Shown: piece by piece, positions 16,861 through 25,036 of the stretch
Position numbering within the stretch: position 1 is the first letter of the stretch
How the letters are laid out: each line of letters starts with the position of its first letter
Made by a program: the position numbers and the translations under genes
NCBI RefSeq assembly: GCF_003985145.1
Contig: NZ_ML133522.1
Location: 558,001 to 622,000 of the forward strand
DNA from: Rhizobium anhuiense
Lineage (GTDB): Bacteria > Pseudomonadota > Alphaproteobacteria > Rhizobiales > Rhizobiaceae
Length of the DNA stretch: 64,000 nt
Direction of reading: 5' to 3'
The notes under the pieces: generated by a model
Told to the model about the DNA's origin: nothing
Database searches by the model: none
Seen by the model: the letters and a program-made list of their open reading frames with translations, nothing else

Positions 16861-17000
16861 ACGTTCTCTTTCATCCGGACTATGACCGTCGGCTCAGGCA
16901 TCTCACCTGATCTGCTGACCCTTCCTTAAGAAGGCGCTCGCGGGCTCGCAATCGAAACTGCATACCGCCGGTAGGGACTTTCACCCCGCCCTGAGAACGG
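16861..17000 (-). promoter_or_regulatory. FMN riboswitch (RFN element) upstream of ribH
   Basis: Read on the minus strand, GTTCTC (16998-16993) pairs with GAGAAC (16868-16863) as stem P1. Inside are the conserved RFN blocks: GGGCGGGGTGAAAGTCCC, ACCGGCGGTATGC, GATCAGGTGAGATGCC and CCGACGGTCATAGTCCGGATG. These match the FMN aptamer consensus well. The RNA lies 80 bases upstream of the ribH start and should turn it off when FMN is abundant. Confidence 0.95.
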
Positions 17001-17261
17001 CGGCGACAATAGGGGGAAGGCGGCGGGCTGGCAATAGGTCGGAAATGCTTTCGTGATCGATGAATCTGTCGATGCGGATCAAGGCTCGCAAAGTGGCGGT
17101 TTCGTTTCTCCGTCGATGGCGAACAGCCGATGCCTCTTGCTGAGGATGGGCTTGCCCCTACATGCTCGGGTGAGGACATCCACGTCGGAACAACATAACG
17201 GAACAGGATACGCCGTCTTCGCCCGAGGCGGGGCAGGCGACAGCCACCATGGGAGGGAGTG

Positions 17262-17708
17262 ATGCCAGAATCTTTCGTCGTTCACCGCGAGGCGCATATC
17301 GCGGCGCCGCCGGCTGCGGTGTTTGCGCTGATGACCGATCCGGAGAAGATCCTGCGCTGGATGGGAACGGAAGCGCAGGTAGAGCCGCAACCGGGCGGGC
17401 TCTATCTCGTCAATGTCACCGGCGCCCGCTTTGCGCGCGGCTCGTTTCGCGAGGTGGTGCCGGTTCATCGCCTTGCCTACAGTTTCGGCTGGGACGGCAG
17501 CGAAGTGGTACCGCCGGGATCGAGCCTGGTCGAGATCGACCTGATCGAGCAGGGCGGCGGAACGCTGCTGCGGCTCACCCATAGCGGCCTGCCCAGCGCC
17601 GATCAATGCGCCGGCCATGCGGAAGGCTGGGCCCATTATCTCGGGCGGCTGACCGAGGTCGCCGCCGGGCGTGATCCGGGTCCCGATCCTTTTTACGGCA
17701 GGACATGA
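17262..17708 (+). CDS. SRPBCC (AHSA1-like) family protein
   Basis: A 148-residue protein with the START/Bet v 1 fold of activator-of-Hsp90 ATPase-like proteins: strand HREAHIAAPPAAVFALMTDP, the helix-loop KILRWMGTEAQ, and LTHSGLPSADQCAGHAEGWAHYLGRL near the C-terminus. Such proteins bind hydrophobic ligands in a deep cavity; small bacterial ones rarely have a known ligand. GGGAGGGAG lies just upstream of ATG at 17262. No obvious operon. Confidence 0.85.
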   Translation: MPESFVVHREAHIAAPPAAVFALMTDPEKILRWMGTEAQVEPQPGGLYLVNVTGARFARGSFREVVPVHRLAYSFGWDGSEVVPPGSSLVEIDLIEQGGGTLLRLTHSGLPSADQCAGHAEGWAHYLGRLTEVAAGRDPGPDPFYGRT

Positions 17709-17893
17709 ACGGTTTTGCGCCGGCAGCAGGGTGCCCGGAAGCGTTTGCCGCAGCGGGGAATACTGCCGGCCGGCGCTGCGATCGGCTGTCCGAAAGCGCT
17801 TCTTTTGCTCCCGCAAACATGAACGCGCAGTTCATCTCCAGTTCAATTTGGCGCTCCTAAAGTGATTGCGGCTGGATTGAAATGGAGTTCTCG

Positions 17894-18202
17894 ATGAAGG
17901 CACTTTCTATCGCGGCTGCCTTGCTTGCCGGCAGCCTCTCGATCGGTACAGCTGAGGCGATGCCGATTGGAACAATCAATGTGCAGAGCAATGTGACGAA
18001 GGTCGACTATGCCTGCGGTCGCGGCTGGCACCTGACCCGCTGGGGCGAATGCCGGCGAAACTGGCGCCGCCCGCCGCCAGTCGCTTTCTACGGTGGTCCG
18101 CCCCGCTGGGGCTGGGAGCGGCGTCACCGGGATTGGGATGGCCCGCGCTGGCGCCATGAGAGGCGCTGGGATCGCGACCGTCGTTGGCGGGATGATGACT
18201 AA
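17894..18202 (+). CDS. Small exported Arg/Trp-rich protein with GCG_CRPN-like motif
   Basis: A 102-residue protein. The ATG at 17894 follows GGAG at six bases. Residues 1-23 are a signal peptide (LSIAAALLAGSLSIG, then TAEA). The mature start carries ACGRGWHLTRWGECRRN, the GCG_CRPN prefix motif of short rhizobial secreted proteins. The rest is low-complexity Arg, Trp, His, Asp with repeated RRWDRD-like units, so it is basic and disordered. Predicted secreted or periplasmic; no function is known. Confidence 0.8.
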   Translation: MKALSIAAALLAGSLSIGTAEAMPIGTINVQSNVTKVDYACGRGWHLTRWGECRRNWRRPPPVAFYGGPPRWGWERRHRDWDGPRWRHERRWDRDRRWRDDD

Positions 18203-18210
18203 ACGTCTCG

Positions 18211-18315
18211 CTTAAAGCGCGTCGCGTCAAACCGGAGTCATGCGACGCGCTTTAAGTCTTTGATTTATGCATGTGGTTGTCCCAAAACCGCTGCACGCTT
18301 TTGGGCGACATGCAT
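18211..18315. repeat. Two-hairpin palindromic element (RIME-like)
   Basis: CTTAAAGCGCGTCGC (18211-18225) and GCGACGCGCTTTAAG (18242-18256) form a perfect 15-bp stem. A second hairpin follows: ATGCATGT (18267-18274) with ACATGCAT (18308-18315), inner CCCAAAA with TTTTGGG. Nine bases lie between it and the upstream stop codon. Such paired-hairpin elements are abundant between genes in Rhizobium; it could end the upstream mRNA. Confidence 0.75.
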
Positions 18316-18420
18316 GAGATCGAGATGGACGAAGGCCGGAGCGATTTTCGCCCGGCCTTTTCTGATGAAACGGCTTCGCCGACGCTGACAGGCAGCGTTC
18401 TCTGGATTTGTCCGATATGG

Positions 18421-18645
18421 TCAAATACTGCTGACGAGCCAGTACTTGCCGTCGATCAGTTCTTCAAGCTCAACAGGATCCTTGACGCCGAATTCGAACC
18501 ATTCGACGAGTTCCTTCGCCTTGCGGCTGCTCTCCTCCGCCGTCAGCTCGACCTGATATCTTTCGCACCATCGCCGGAGGATCGACGTCAGCAGCGTCAT
18601 GTCATCCCCATCCAGCGGATCTTTCGGCCAGAATATCGTGCCCAT
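18421..18645 (-). CDS. Small conserved-looking hypothetical protein
   Basis: A 74-residue acidic protein beginning MGTIFWPKDPLDGDD; GAGGGG lies four bases before this ATG, and 18657 is a poorer alternative. Predicted helices (LTSILRRWCERYQ, SSRKAKELVEWFEFG) and no membrane segment. I do not recognise a family. The clean Shine-Dalgarno, codon use like the neighbours and absence of a better frame suggest that it is real. Confidence 0.6.
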   Translation of the reverse strand: MGTIFWPKDPLDGDDMTLLTSILRRWCERYQVELTAEESSRKAKELVEWFEFGVKDPVELEELIDGKYWLVSSI

Positions 18646-18861
18646 CGTACCCCTCAATCACACGATGACGAACGATCCTATAATGGAATCAAAGTCGCGC
18701 AAGTTTAAAGTGTTTATTTTTTGTTTTCCACCGCGCTGGACGGTTTTCGACAGGCGATGCGGACGCCTTTTACAGGCGTCGGACTGGTCGCTGAAAAACG
18801 TCTCCGCGATCACCCCGGCGATATCCTTGCGGACGTCCACGTCGGCATGCGATGTTGAGCG

Positions 18862-19980
18862 ATGGATCTGCCGTCTCCCCTTGCCTGGCTGGTTGACGAG
18901 GCCGGGGCCTCGCCTGGTCCCGAACGGTTTCTGGCCGAGCTCGGGCGACGGTTGCTGGCCGATGGCCTGCCGCTTTCCGGCGGGGCGCTGACGCTTTCGG
19001 TGCCGCATCCGATCATCGCGCGGCGCACCTGGCTGTGGCGGGCCGAGACCGGCGCCGTCATCGAGGCATTGGCCTTCGCCGCGGCCCCGCAAAGTGAGGC
19101 CGGGCGCGAGTGGCTCGCCGGGTTGGGGCCGGTATGGGAGGCAAGGATCGGGCCGCCGCGGGACAAACAGGCATCGGACAGCCCGCTACTCGGCTGGGCA
19201 GGGATTGCCGACGGGGCAGGGGGCGGTGCATTCGCTCCGGCCGAAGCCAGCCTGCTCTGCGAGGTCGCGCGTTTTGCCGCAGCGCCGCTCGCCGCTTTGG
19301 CGGCGCGGGAGGCGCGGGCCGCGCTGCTCGAAGCCTATCTCGGCCGGCGCAGTGCCGCCCGGGTGCAGGCCGGCGCGCTTGCCCGCGGCACCGGCGAGAC
19401 CATCCGCGCGGCGCTTCTCTGCGCCGATCTGCGCGACTTCACCGCGCTCTCCGAGGTAACCGAACCTCACGTGATGATATCAGCGCTGGATGCCTGGTTC
19501 GACCGCGTCGCCGGCGCAGTGCATGCCTTCGGCGGTGAGGTGCTGAAGTTCATCGGCGACGGCGTGCTGGCGATCTTTCCGGTCACTGTTGCGTCGGGCG
19601 AAGGCGATGCAGCCCAAGGGGATCGCGAAGCCTGCGAGGCCGCCCTTCGCGCGGTCGCCGCCAGCCGGGCGGGCATGGCCCATCTCGACCAACTGCGGCA
19701 GGCGCAGGGGCTGGCGCCGCTGCCCTTCGGCGCGGCGCTGCATTTCGGCGAGATCCTGTGGGGCAATATCGGCGCGGCCGACCGGCTGGACTTCACCGCC
19801 ATCGGCCCCGCCGTCAATCTGGTCAGTCGATTGGAGGGGCTGTGCAAGCCGCTCGGCCGAAGCGTGCTGATCTCGGGTGCCGTGGCAGCGAATACGACGA
19901 CCGCGCTGATGCCGCTGGGAGAGCATACCTTGCGGGGCATTGCCGACCCTTGTGCGGTGTTCACGCTGCCGACGGATTGA
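18862..19980 (+). CDS. Soluble class III nucleotide cyclase
   Basis: A 372-residue protein without membrane segments. The first 170 residues form an Ala-rich, GAF-like or unassigned sensor region. The C-terminal 190 residues are a class III cyclase: ALLCADLRDFTALSE (metal Asp), GGEVLKFIGDGVLAIFP (substrate Lys and metal Asp) and LDFTAIGPAVNLVSRLEG (Thr, Asn and Arg). The residues favour ATP as substrate, hence cAMP. The catalytic set appears complete. It is separate from the receptor cyclase at 1755-3737. Ligand or partner of the N-terminal region unknown. Confidence 0.88.
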   Translation: MDLPSPLAWLVDEAGASPGPERFLAELGRRLLADGLPLSGGALTLSVPHPIIARRTWLWRAETGAVIEALAFAAAPQSEAGREWLAGLGPVWEARIGPPRDKQASDSPLLGWAGIADGAGGGAFAPAEASLLCEVARFAAAPLAALAAREARAALLEAYLGRRSAARVQAGALARGTGETIRAALLCADLRDFTALSEVTEPHVMISALDAWFDRVAGAVHAFGGEVLKFIGDGVLAIFPVTVASGEGDAAQGDREACEAALRAVAASRAGMAHLDQLRQAQGLAPLPFGAALHFGEILWGNIGAADRLDFTAIGPAVNLVSRLEGLCKPLGRSVLISGAVAANTTTALMPLGEHTLRGIADPCAVFTLPTD

Positions 19981-19996
19981 GCCACGCGCAAGGCAT

Positions 19997-20042
19997 CTAT
20001 TATTGCAAAGAAAGCTTTGCAAAGATGTCTTTGCAATAGTAG
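19997..20042. promoter_or_regulatory. Candidate autoregulatory operator of the winged-helix gene
   Basis: CTATTATTGCAAAGA at the left and TCTTTGCAATAGTAG at the right form an outer inverted repeat, with an extra CTTTGCAA in the middle. The site is immediately upstream of the 20052 start and probably overlaps the promoter. It would fit a dimeric ArsR-like repressor of the wHTH-MFS operon. Confidence 0.55.
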
Positions 20043-20051
20043 GCTTCGCGC

Positions 20052-20696
20052 ATGAAAAAACCGCGCCCACAGCCTGTTCAATCCGTCACCGCACCGCGCA
20101 CCGTCAGTCGCGTCGTGCCGGATCCGACCGCCTTGAAGGCGCTGGCGCATCCGGTTCGGCTGCGCATGCTCGGCATGCTGCGGATCGACGGGCCTGCCAC
20201 GGCGACACAGCTTGCAGCGCGGCTTGGGCTGAACAGCGGCGCGACCAGCTATCACCTGCGCCAGCTCGCCCAATACGGCTTCATCGAGGAAGCGCCGCAT
20301 GCTTCGCGGCGCGACCGCTGGTGGCGCGCCAGCCACGAACTCACCTCGGTGCCGGCAAGCGAGGCCGAGGGCGAAGCGCTTGACCTCGACCTCGCCTTCA
20401 ACCAGGCGGTACTCTCCCTGCAGGTCGGCCAGATGCAGCAGGCGCTGGAGGAGTATGCCGAACTGCCGGCGGAATGGCGCAAGGCGAGCGCTGCCAACGA
20501 CGTCATCATCCCGATGACGGCGGAACAGGCCGAGGTCCTGACCAGGCAGCTGACCGACATCATCCTCGAAGCAATGCGGGTGGCTCCGCCTTTGGGCGAG
20601 GCGACCGCTCCGGGCATGGTGCCTTTCTCGATCATGCTACACGCCTTTCCCTATCCGGGCCGGCTCCCGCATAGCGAGGAGGATGGCGGGTCATGA
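20052..20696 (+). CDS. Winged-helix (ArsR-like) regulator
   Basis: A 214-residue protein. Residues about 28-90 hold an ArsR/HTH_20-type winged helix: ALKALAHPVRLRMLGML, TATQLAARLGLNSGATSYHL and the wing RRDRWWRASH. The remaining helices are of unknown function, possibly a ligand or dimerisation domain. The four bases at its end (ATGA) overlap the start of the MFS gene, indicating co-translation. The pair looks like a repressor with the exporter it controls. Confidence 0.88.
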   Translation: MKKPRPQPVQSVTAPRTVSRVVPDPTALKALAHPVRLRMLGMLRIDGPATATQLAARLGLNSGATSYHLRQLAQYGFIEEAPHASRRDRWWRASHELTSVPASEAEGEALDLDLAFNQAVLSLQVGQMQQALEEYAELPAEWRKASAANDVIIPMTAEQAEVLTRQLTDIILEAMRVAPPLGEATAPGMVPFSIMLHAFPYPGRLPHSEEDGGS

Positions 20697-21973
20697 GAAG
20701 GGGTGGGCCTTTCCTGGCGCTTGCCGCCGCCGAGACGCTTTCGCTTTCCGGCACACGGCTGTCGACCATCGCCATTCCCTGGTTGGTGCTGGTCGCTACG
20801 GGCAACCCGGTTCTAACGGGGCTGACGGCGATGATGGAAATGCTGCCCTATGTCGCCGCCAAGGCGCTCAGTGGGCCGCTGATCGACCGCGTCGGCACGA
20901 AGCGCATCGCTGTCGTCTGCGACGCCGCCTCGGTGGCCGTGGTGATGCTGGTGCCGCTGCTCGACCGGCTCGGGCTGCTTGGTATGCAGGTACTGCTACC
21001 GATCGTTTTTGCCATGGGTGTGCTACGCGGTCCGTCCGATGCCGCCAAGCAGGCGATGGTGCCTGATATCGCCGAATTGGCGGCCGTGCCGCTTGAGCGG
21101 GTGACCGGTGTCGTTGGCGCCATCGAGCGGCTGGCCTCCACGGTAGGTGCGGCCGGCGCCGGTGCGTTGATCAGCCTGATCGGCCCGGGCCAGGCGCTGG
21201 TCGTCAATGCCGTCACCTTCGCCGCCGCCGCGCTGATTGTGGGGGTAGGCATCCCCGGGCTGAAAAGTATGCCCAGGCTGCAACGCATGCCAAGGCTGCA
21301 ATGCATGCCCGCGCCGCGAGGCACGCCCGAGACTCGGCCGGGCGGAATGTCCTCCTATCTCGGCGATCTCAGGGAAGGCTGGTGCTTTCTGCGCGGCGAT
21401 GCGGTGCTCGTCAGCATCGTCATCATGGTGGCGACCACCAATCTGCTGGACCAGGCCTATGGGGCGGTGCTGCTGCCCGTCTGGACGCAGAGTTCGGGCC
21501 ATGGCCCGGAATTGCTGGGGGCGATGTTTGCGGCCTTCACCGGCGCTTCGATCGCCGGCGCGGCGATTGCCGCTGCGATCGGCGAGCGGATGCCGCGCCT
21601 GATGGTCTATACGGTGGCCTTCCTGCTGACCGGATTTCCGCGTTTTCTCGTTCTTGCGCTGGACGCGCCGCTCCCCATCATCTTCCTCACCCTGGCAATC
21701 GCTGGATTTGCCTCGGGCTTCCTCAATCCGATCCTGTCGGCGGTGATCTTCGAGCGCATCCCCAAGCCGCTGATCGGCCGCGTCACCGCAATGAACGCCG
21801 CCCTTTGCTTTGCCCTCATCCCGTTCGGCGGCCTCTTCGGCGGCGCCCTGATCAGCATGATCGGCCTTGCCGCAGCGCTCTCGCTCACCGGGTTCGCCTA
21901 TCTCGCCGCAACCCTCTTTCCTCTGGCGCTGAAAAGTTTCCGCGGCTTCGACAAGGCTGTCACCGAGAGCTAG
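20693..21973 (+). CDS. MFS transporter
   Basis: A 426-residue major facilitator with about 12 membrane helices and the usual central loop. LIDRVGTKRIAVVCD after helix 2 is the MFS signature region; helices such as FGGLFGGALISMIGLAAALSL close the second half. It belongs to the DHA/MFS_3-type export group, but the substrate is unknown. The start overlaps the regulator stop by four bases. The central loop contains an odd MPRLQ repeat. The 3' end overlaps the convergent LysR gene by 14 bases. Confidence 0.9.
   Translation: MRRGGPFLALAAAETLSLSGTRLSTIAIPWLVLVATGNPVLTGLTAMMEMLPYVAAKALSGPLIDRVGTKRIAVVCDAASVAVVMLVPLLDRLGLLGMQVLLPIVFAMGVLRGPSDAAKQAMVPDIAELAAVPLERVTGVVGAIERLASTVGAAGAGALISLIGPGQALVVNAVTFAAAALIVGVGIPGLKSMPRLQRMPRLQCMPAPRGTPETRPGGMSSYLGDLREGWCFLRGDAVLVSIVIMVATTNLLDQAYGAVLLPVWTQSSGHGPELLGAMFAAFTGASIAGAAIAAAIGERMPRLMVYTVAFLLTGFPRFLVLALDAPLPIIFLTLAIAGFASGFLNPILSAVIFERIPKPLIGRVTAMNAALCFALIPFGGLFGGALISMIGLAAALSLTGFAYLAATLFPLALKSFRGFDKAVTES
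21269..21304 (+). repeat. 18-bp in-frame tandem repeat inside the MFS gene
   Basis: ATGCCCAGGCTGCAACGC at 21269-21286 is followed by ATGCCAAGGCTGCAATGC at 21287-21304, with two differences, and a partial third ATGCCC. It adds MPRLQR and MPRLQC to the central cytoplasmic loop. Units are multiples of three, so the frame is unaffected. Confidence 0.85.
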
Positions 21974-22886
21974 CGTCATGGTCGCGTACCTGGCCCCCAA
22001 GCTCCTCGACCATCAGATCGATGAAGCGGCTGACACGCGGTTCCAGCAGGCGTTTGTCGGGATAGAGGGCGACGATTTTTGCGTCGTCGGTTTCGAGGTC
22101 GGGCAGGATCTGCCGGAGGCGACCGGCGGTAAGATCGTCGGCGACGAGAAAATCGGGAAGCAGCGCGATGCCAAGCCCCGCGAGCGCGGCGTCGCGGATC
22201 GCCTCTCCGCTGTCGAGCCTCAGGCGACTGCGGCCCTGCGCCTTGACCCAGGAGCCGCCTTCGCCGCGAAAGCGCCAGCCCTGCCTTTGATGGCGGCTGG
22301 CGAAGATCAGGCAATCGTGGGCCGCAAGGTCGTCGATATTGCGCGGTTCCCCGCGCTCAGTCAGGTAGGACGGCGACGCGCAGAGCCGCGCCTTATAGGT
22401 GGCGATCACGCGCGAGACCAGGCGGGTATCCGACGCCGTCGCGTCGATCCGGATCGCCAGATCGGAGCCTTCTTCGACGATGTCGGCCGGGCGATCGGTG
22501 AAGCTCACTTCGACCTGGATGTCGGGCCAGGCCCGAAGATATTTTTCAAGCAGGGGCAGCACGACGAGCCGCCCCAAGGCATCGGGAACGGTGAGCCTGA
22601 GAACACCTTGCGGCGTGCCGCTCTGCCCCGCCACGCTCGCCTCCGCCTCGTCGACCGATGCGAGGATCTGCAGCCCGCGCTGGTAAAACATCCGGCCTTC
22701 ATCGGTCAGGCCCAGCGTTCTCGTCGTACGGTTGAGCAGGCGCGCGCCAAGCCGGTCTTCGAGGCGGATGACGGCCTTTCCTGCCGCCGAACGGGATAGG
22801 CCCATGGCCTGGCCGCCGGCGATAAAGCTTCCGGCATCGACGACTGCCATGAAGATCAGGATATCGTTCAGGTTCGTACGCGGCAT
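21960..22886 (-). CDS. LysR-family regulator
   Basis: A 308-residue LysR protein. It starts MPRTNLNDILIFMAVVDAGS with FIAGGQAMGLSRSAAGKAVIRLEDRLGARLLNRTT as the recognition and wing region (read in parts). The effector domain carries LRLTVPDALGRLVVLPLL and a long central cleft. It converges on the MFS gene and its coding end overlaps that gene by 14 bases. The likely target lies outside the visible region or is itself. The next 298 bases (22887-23184) contain no gene I can support. Confidence 0.88.
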   Translation of the reverse strand: MPRTNLNDILIFMAVVDAGSFIAGGQAMGLSRSAAGKAVIRLEDRLGARLLNRTTRTLGLTDEGRMFYQRGLQILASVDEAEASVAGQSGTPQGVLRLTVPDALGRLVVLPLLEKYLRAWPDIQVEVSFTDRPADIVEEGSDLAIRIDATASDTRLVSRVIATYKARLCASPSYLTERGEPRNIDDLAAHDCLIFASRHQRQGWRFRGEGGSWVKAQGRSRLRLDSGEAIRDAALAGLGIALLPDFLVADDLTAGRLRQILPDLETDDAKIVALYPDKRLLEPRVSRFIDLMVEELGGQVRDHDASSR

Positions 22887-23184
22887 CAGGTCACTCGAGC
22901 GGTTCGGCTACAGCATACCTCGGTCAGTCATGCGACAGATTCAAGGTTCGCAGCATCAACGTCCGACGCGGCAGTAAGGTCCGGGCGCTTCGCTTCTGTG
23001 TCGACGTCCGTTCGTCAATCAACCTGCCATAGCGGCCATCACACCGGATTGCCGGTCAACAACGGCCGCCGCGACCACGCTGACGGGCGTTTTTGGCCTC
23101 GCCTTTCCGCAGCAGCGCCGTCGCCTATACCGGATGATACGCCGGCAGAGCCGGGGCTGTGCCCAATGAGGCCGTCGAACCGCG
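22887..23184. other. Intergenic stretch without recognised content
   Basis: This 298-base gap lies between the LysR start and the end of the dioxygenase gene, both on the minus strand. Open frames here are short, Arg-rich shadows. The LysR promoter probably lies at its left end. I see nothing else. Confidence 0.5.
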
Positions 23185-24108
23185 CTACAGCATGTCGCCG
23201 AGACTCCAATGGTTGTTCCATCGGACGTCGATCTCGTCGTCGACATTCTGATATCTTATGTCGGTGGAGAGGCGCAGCCGTCGGCTGCAGTCCTGGTTGG
23301 TGGTCGAGGCATGGATCATGTAGGGCGAGTGGAGCATCACATCACCGGCCTCATAATCGGCGGCGAGCCAGCGAGTATCGAAGCGCTCCGCCATATCAGG
23401 GAGATCCTTCGAGACCCAGCCGCCTTCGGCCATGTGGCGGTTATAGGCGCTGATCCGCTCTTCCGGAGAAAGATCACCGCTTGCGGCCCGGAACTCGGCC
23501 TCCATCTTGATGCCCAGCGCGTGCGAGCCTTCGAGGTAGACCAGGCCACCCATCTCGGCGGGGATGTCGCCGATCGGAATCCAGGCCGTCACCAGGCGTC
23601 TGGTGCCGCCGCGGAGATAGACGAGATCATAGTGAGCCGGTGTGGCCGTTGGCGATCCCGGCTGAACGAAACGCATGATCTTGCGCTTGTGCAGATAAGA
23701 GATGCCCTGCAGGAAATCGTCCATGAAACGGGCAAGCGGCGGCTGCGCGCAGAAGCCTTCATAGGCGGCAGAGCGGACCAGCGACATCAGGCGCCGGTCC
23801 GCCAGGCTCCTGTCGAAGCCGGCGGCAGACGCGATGCCCAGCGAAAAATCGCTGCCGGGCTCGACCAGCCCGGTTTCGGCAAGCCGTTCGAAGACCCAGC
23901 GGCGAAAATCGAGGACATCGGTCCGCGGCAGAAGGCGTTTCAGCCAGACATAACCATCGTCCTGGTAGCGGCGGCGGATGGCGTCGACGCCGATGGCGGG
24001 ATCGGTCGGCGCGAGCCAGCCCGTCCGCTCCGCAGGCAAGGTCTTGCCGTGGGCGGCAAGGGGAAATTCCGGCTTTCGGGCTTGCATCGTTTCGGCGGTA
24101 ATTGACAT
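23185..24108 (-). CDS. Phytanoyl-CoA dioxygenase (PhyH) family protein
   Basis: A 307-residue Fe(II)/2-oxoglutarate oxygenase. PAHYDLVYL gives the HxD iron ligands, and MIHASTTN followed by RRLRLSTDIRY gives the distal His and the 2-oxoglutarate-binding Arg. This is the PhyH clan, which hydroxylates small molecules, often in secondary or osmolyte metabolism. ATG at 24108 has GGAAGG at a good distance, better than 24141. It is divergent from an AraC gene, which may regulate it. Substrate unknown. Confidence 0.88.
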   Translation of the reverse strand: MSITAETMQARKPEFPLAAHGKTLPAERTGWLAPTDPAIGVDAIRRRYQDDGYVWLKRLLPRTDVLDFRRWVFERLAETGLVEPGSDFSLGIASAAGFDRSLADRRLMSLVRSAAYEGFCAQPPLARFMDDFLQGISYLHKRKIMRFVQPGSPTATPAHYDLVYLRGGTRRLVTAWIPIGDIPAEMGGLVYLEGSHALGIKMEAEFRAASGDLSPEERISAYNRHMAEGGWVSKDLPDMAERFDTRWLAADYEAGDVMLHSPYMIHASTTNQDCSRRLRLSTDIRYQNVDDEIDVRWNNHWSLGDML

Positions 24109-24205
24109 TTCAGCCTTCCATCGCTTGAGTTGGCTCGCCATTCGTTAGCTGATCTGTTGGGACAACCGACATAGAGGAAAATCATAGCTGGACTTTTCGC
24201 TCACC

Positions 24206-25033
24206 ATGAAAGACGTCGAGGCCATCTATCGGTCACCGCTCGGCGCGGCCGGCGGACTTGCGGTCACCGGCAGTGGCCGGCAGCATGCCCATCATGCGGT
24301 GAGGGATCGGAAACTGCCGAGTTTCGCCATCGTGCTGGTGGAGCGCGGGCAGGGCTGGCTGGAAACCTCCGCCAGCGGCCGCTTGAGCTTGGCGGGGCCG
24401 GCCCTCTTCTGGCTGTTTCCCAACCGCGCCCATTCCTATGGCCCCGATGAAGCAGGCTGGGACGAGCGCTGGGCGCTTTTCGAAGGGTCCTTCACGCGGG
24501 ACTTCGTGCGGCTGAGGCTCATCGCCGAGCGGCACCCGGTCGTCGCTTTGCATCATCTCGATGACGTCGCGCGGCTCTTCGCCAAGCTTCATACCGATCT
24601 GCTTGACGATACCAACCTCGGACAGGCGTCGGCGGCATTGATGCTGCATCGCATCGTCATCTCAGCCGCCAGACAGGCGGCAAGTGTCGCGGGCGATCGA
24701 CGACAGGAAAGGCCCGACATGGCCGCAATCGTGGAAACGCTGCGGCAGCGAGCGATGCAGCCGTTGGATCTCGCTGCCTTCGCCGCCGAGCACGGCATCT
24801 CGCCGGCCACCCTGCGCCGGCGGTTCACGCTCGAGACGGGGCTGCCTCCCAAGGCGTTTCAGCTTCGGGCGCGCATGGATCACGCCAAACAGCTACTGGC
24901 AACTACCGACGAGAAGATCGAAACGGTTGCTGCCATGATCGGCCTGGATGACCCGTTTTATTTTTCGCGTGTCTTTCACGAACGCGAGGGCTGCAGTCCT
25001 CGTGAATTCCGCACGAGATACAGGCGGGTTTGA
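24206..25033 (+). CDS. AraC-family regulator
   Basis: A 275-residue regulator with an N-terminal cupin-like sensor (HAHHAVRDRKLPSFAIVLVE and WLFPNRAHSYGP) and a C-terminal pair of helix-turn-helix motifs from about residue 180 (LDLAAFAAEHGISPATLRRRF, then VAAMIGLDDPFYFSRVF). The double HTH marks AraC/XylS. It starts 97 bp from the divergent PhyH gene, which is a likely target. It ends just before the convergent flavin oxidoreductase gene. Confidence 0.9.
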   Translation: MKDVEAIYRSPLGAAGGLAVTGSGRQHAHHAVRDRKLPSFAIVLVERGQGWLETSASGRLSLAGPALFWLFPNRAHSYGPDEAGWDERWALFEGSFTRDFVRLRLIAERHPVVALHHLDDVARLFAKLHTDLLDDTNLGQASAALMLHRIVISAARQAASVAGDRRQERPDMAAIVETLRQRAMQPLDLAAFAAEHGISPATLRRRFTLETGLPPKAFQLRARMDHAKQLLATTDEKIETVAAMIGLDDPFYFSRVFHEREGCSPREFRTRYRRV

Positions 25034-25036
25034 ACG

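Noticed and set aside
17079..17816. Minus-strand frame opposite the SRPBCC gene
   Set aside because: Arg/Pro/His-rich, no motif, and the plus-strand protein has a clear fold and Shine-Dalgarno site.
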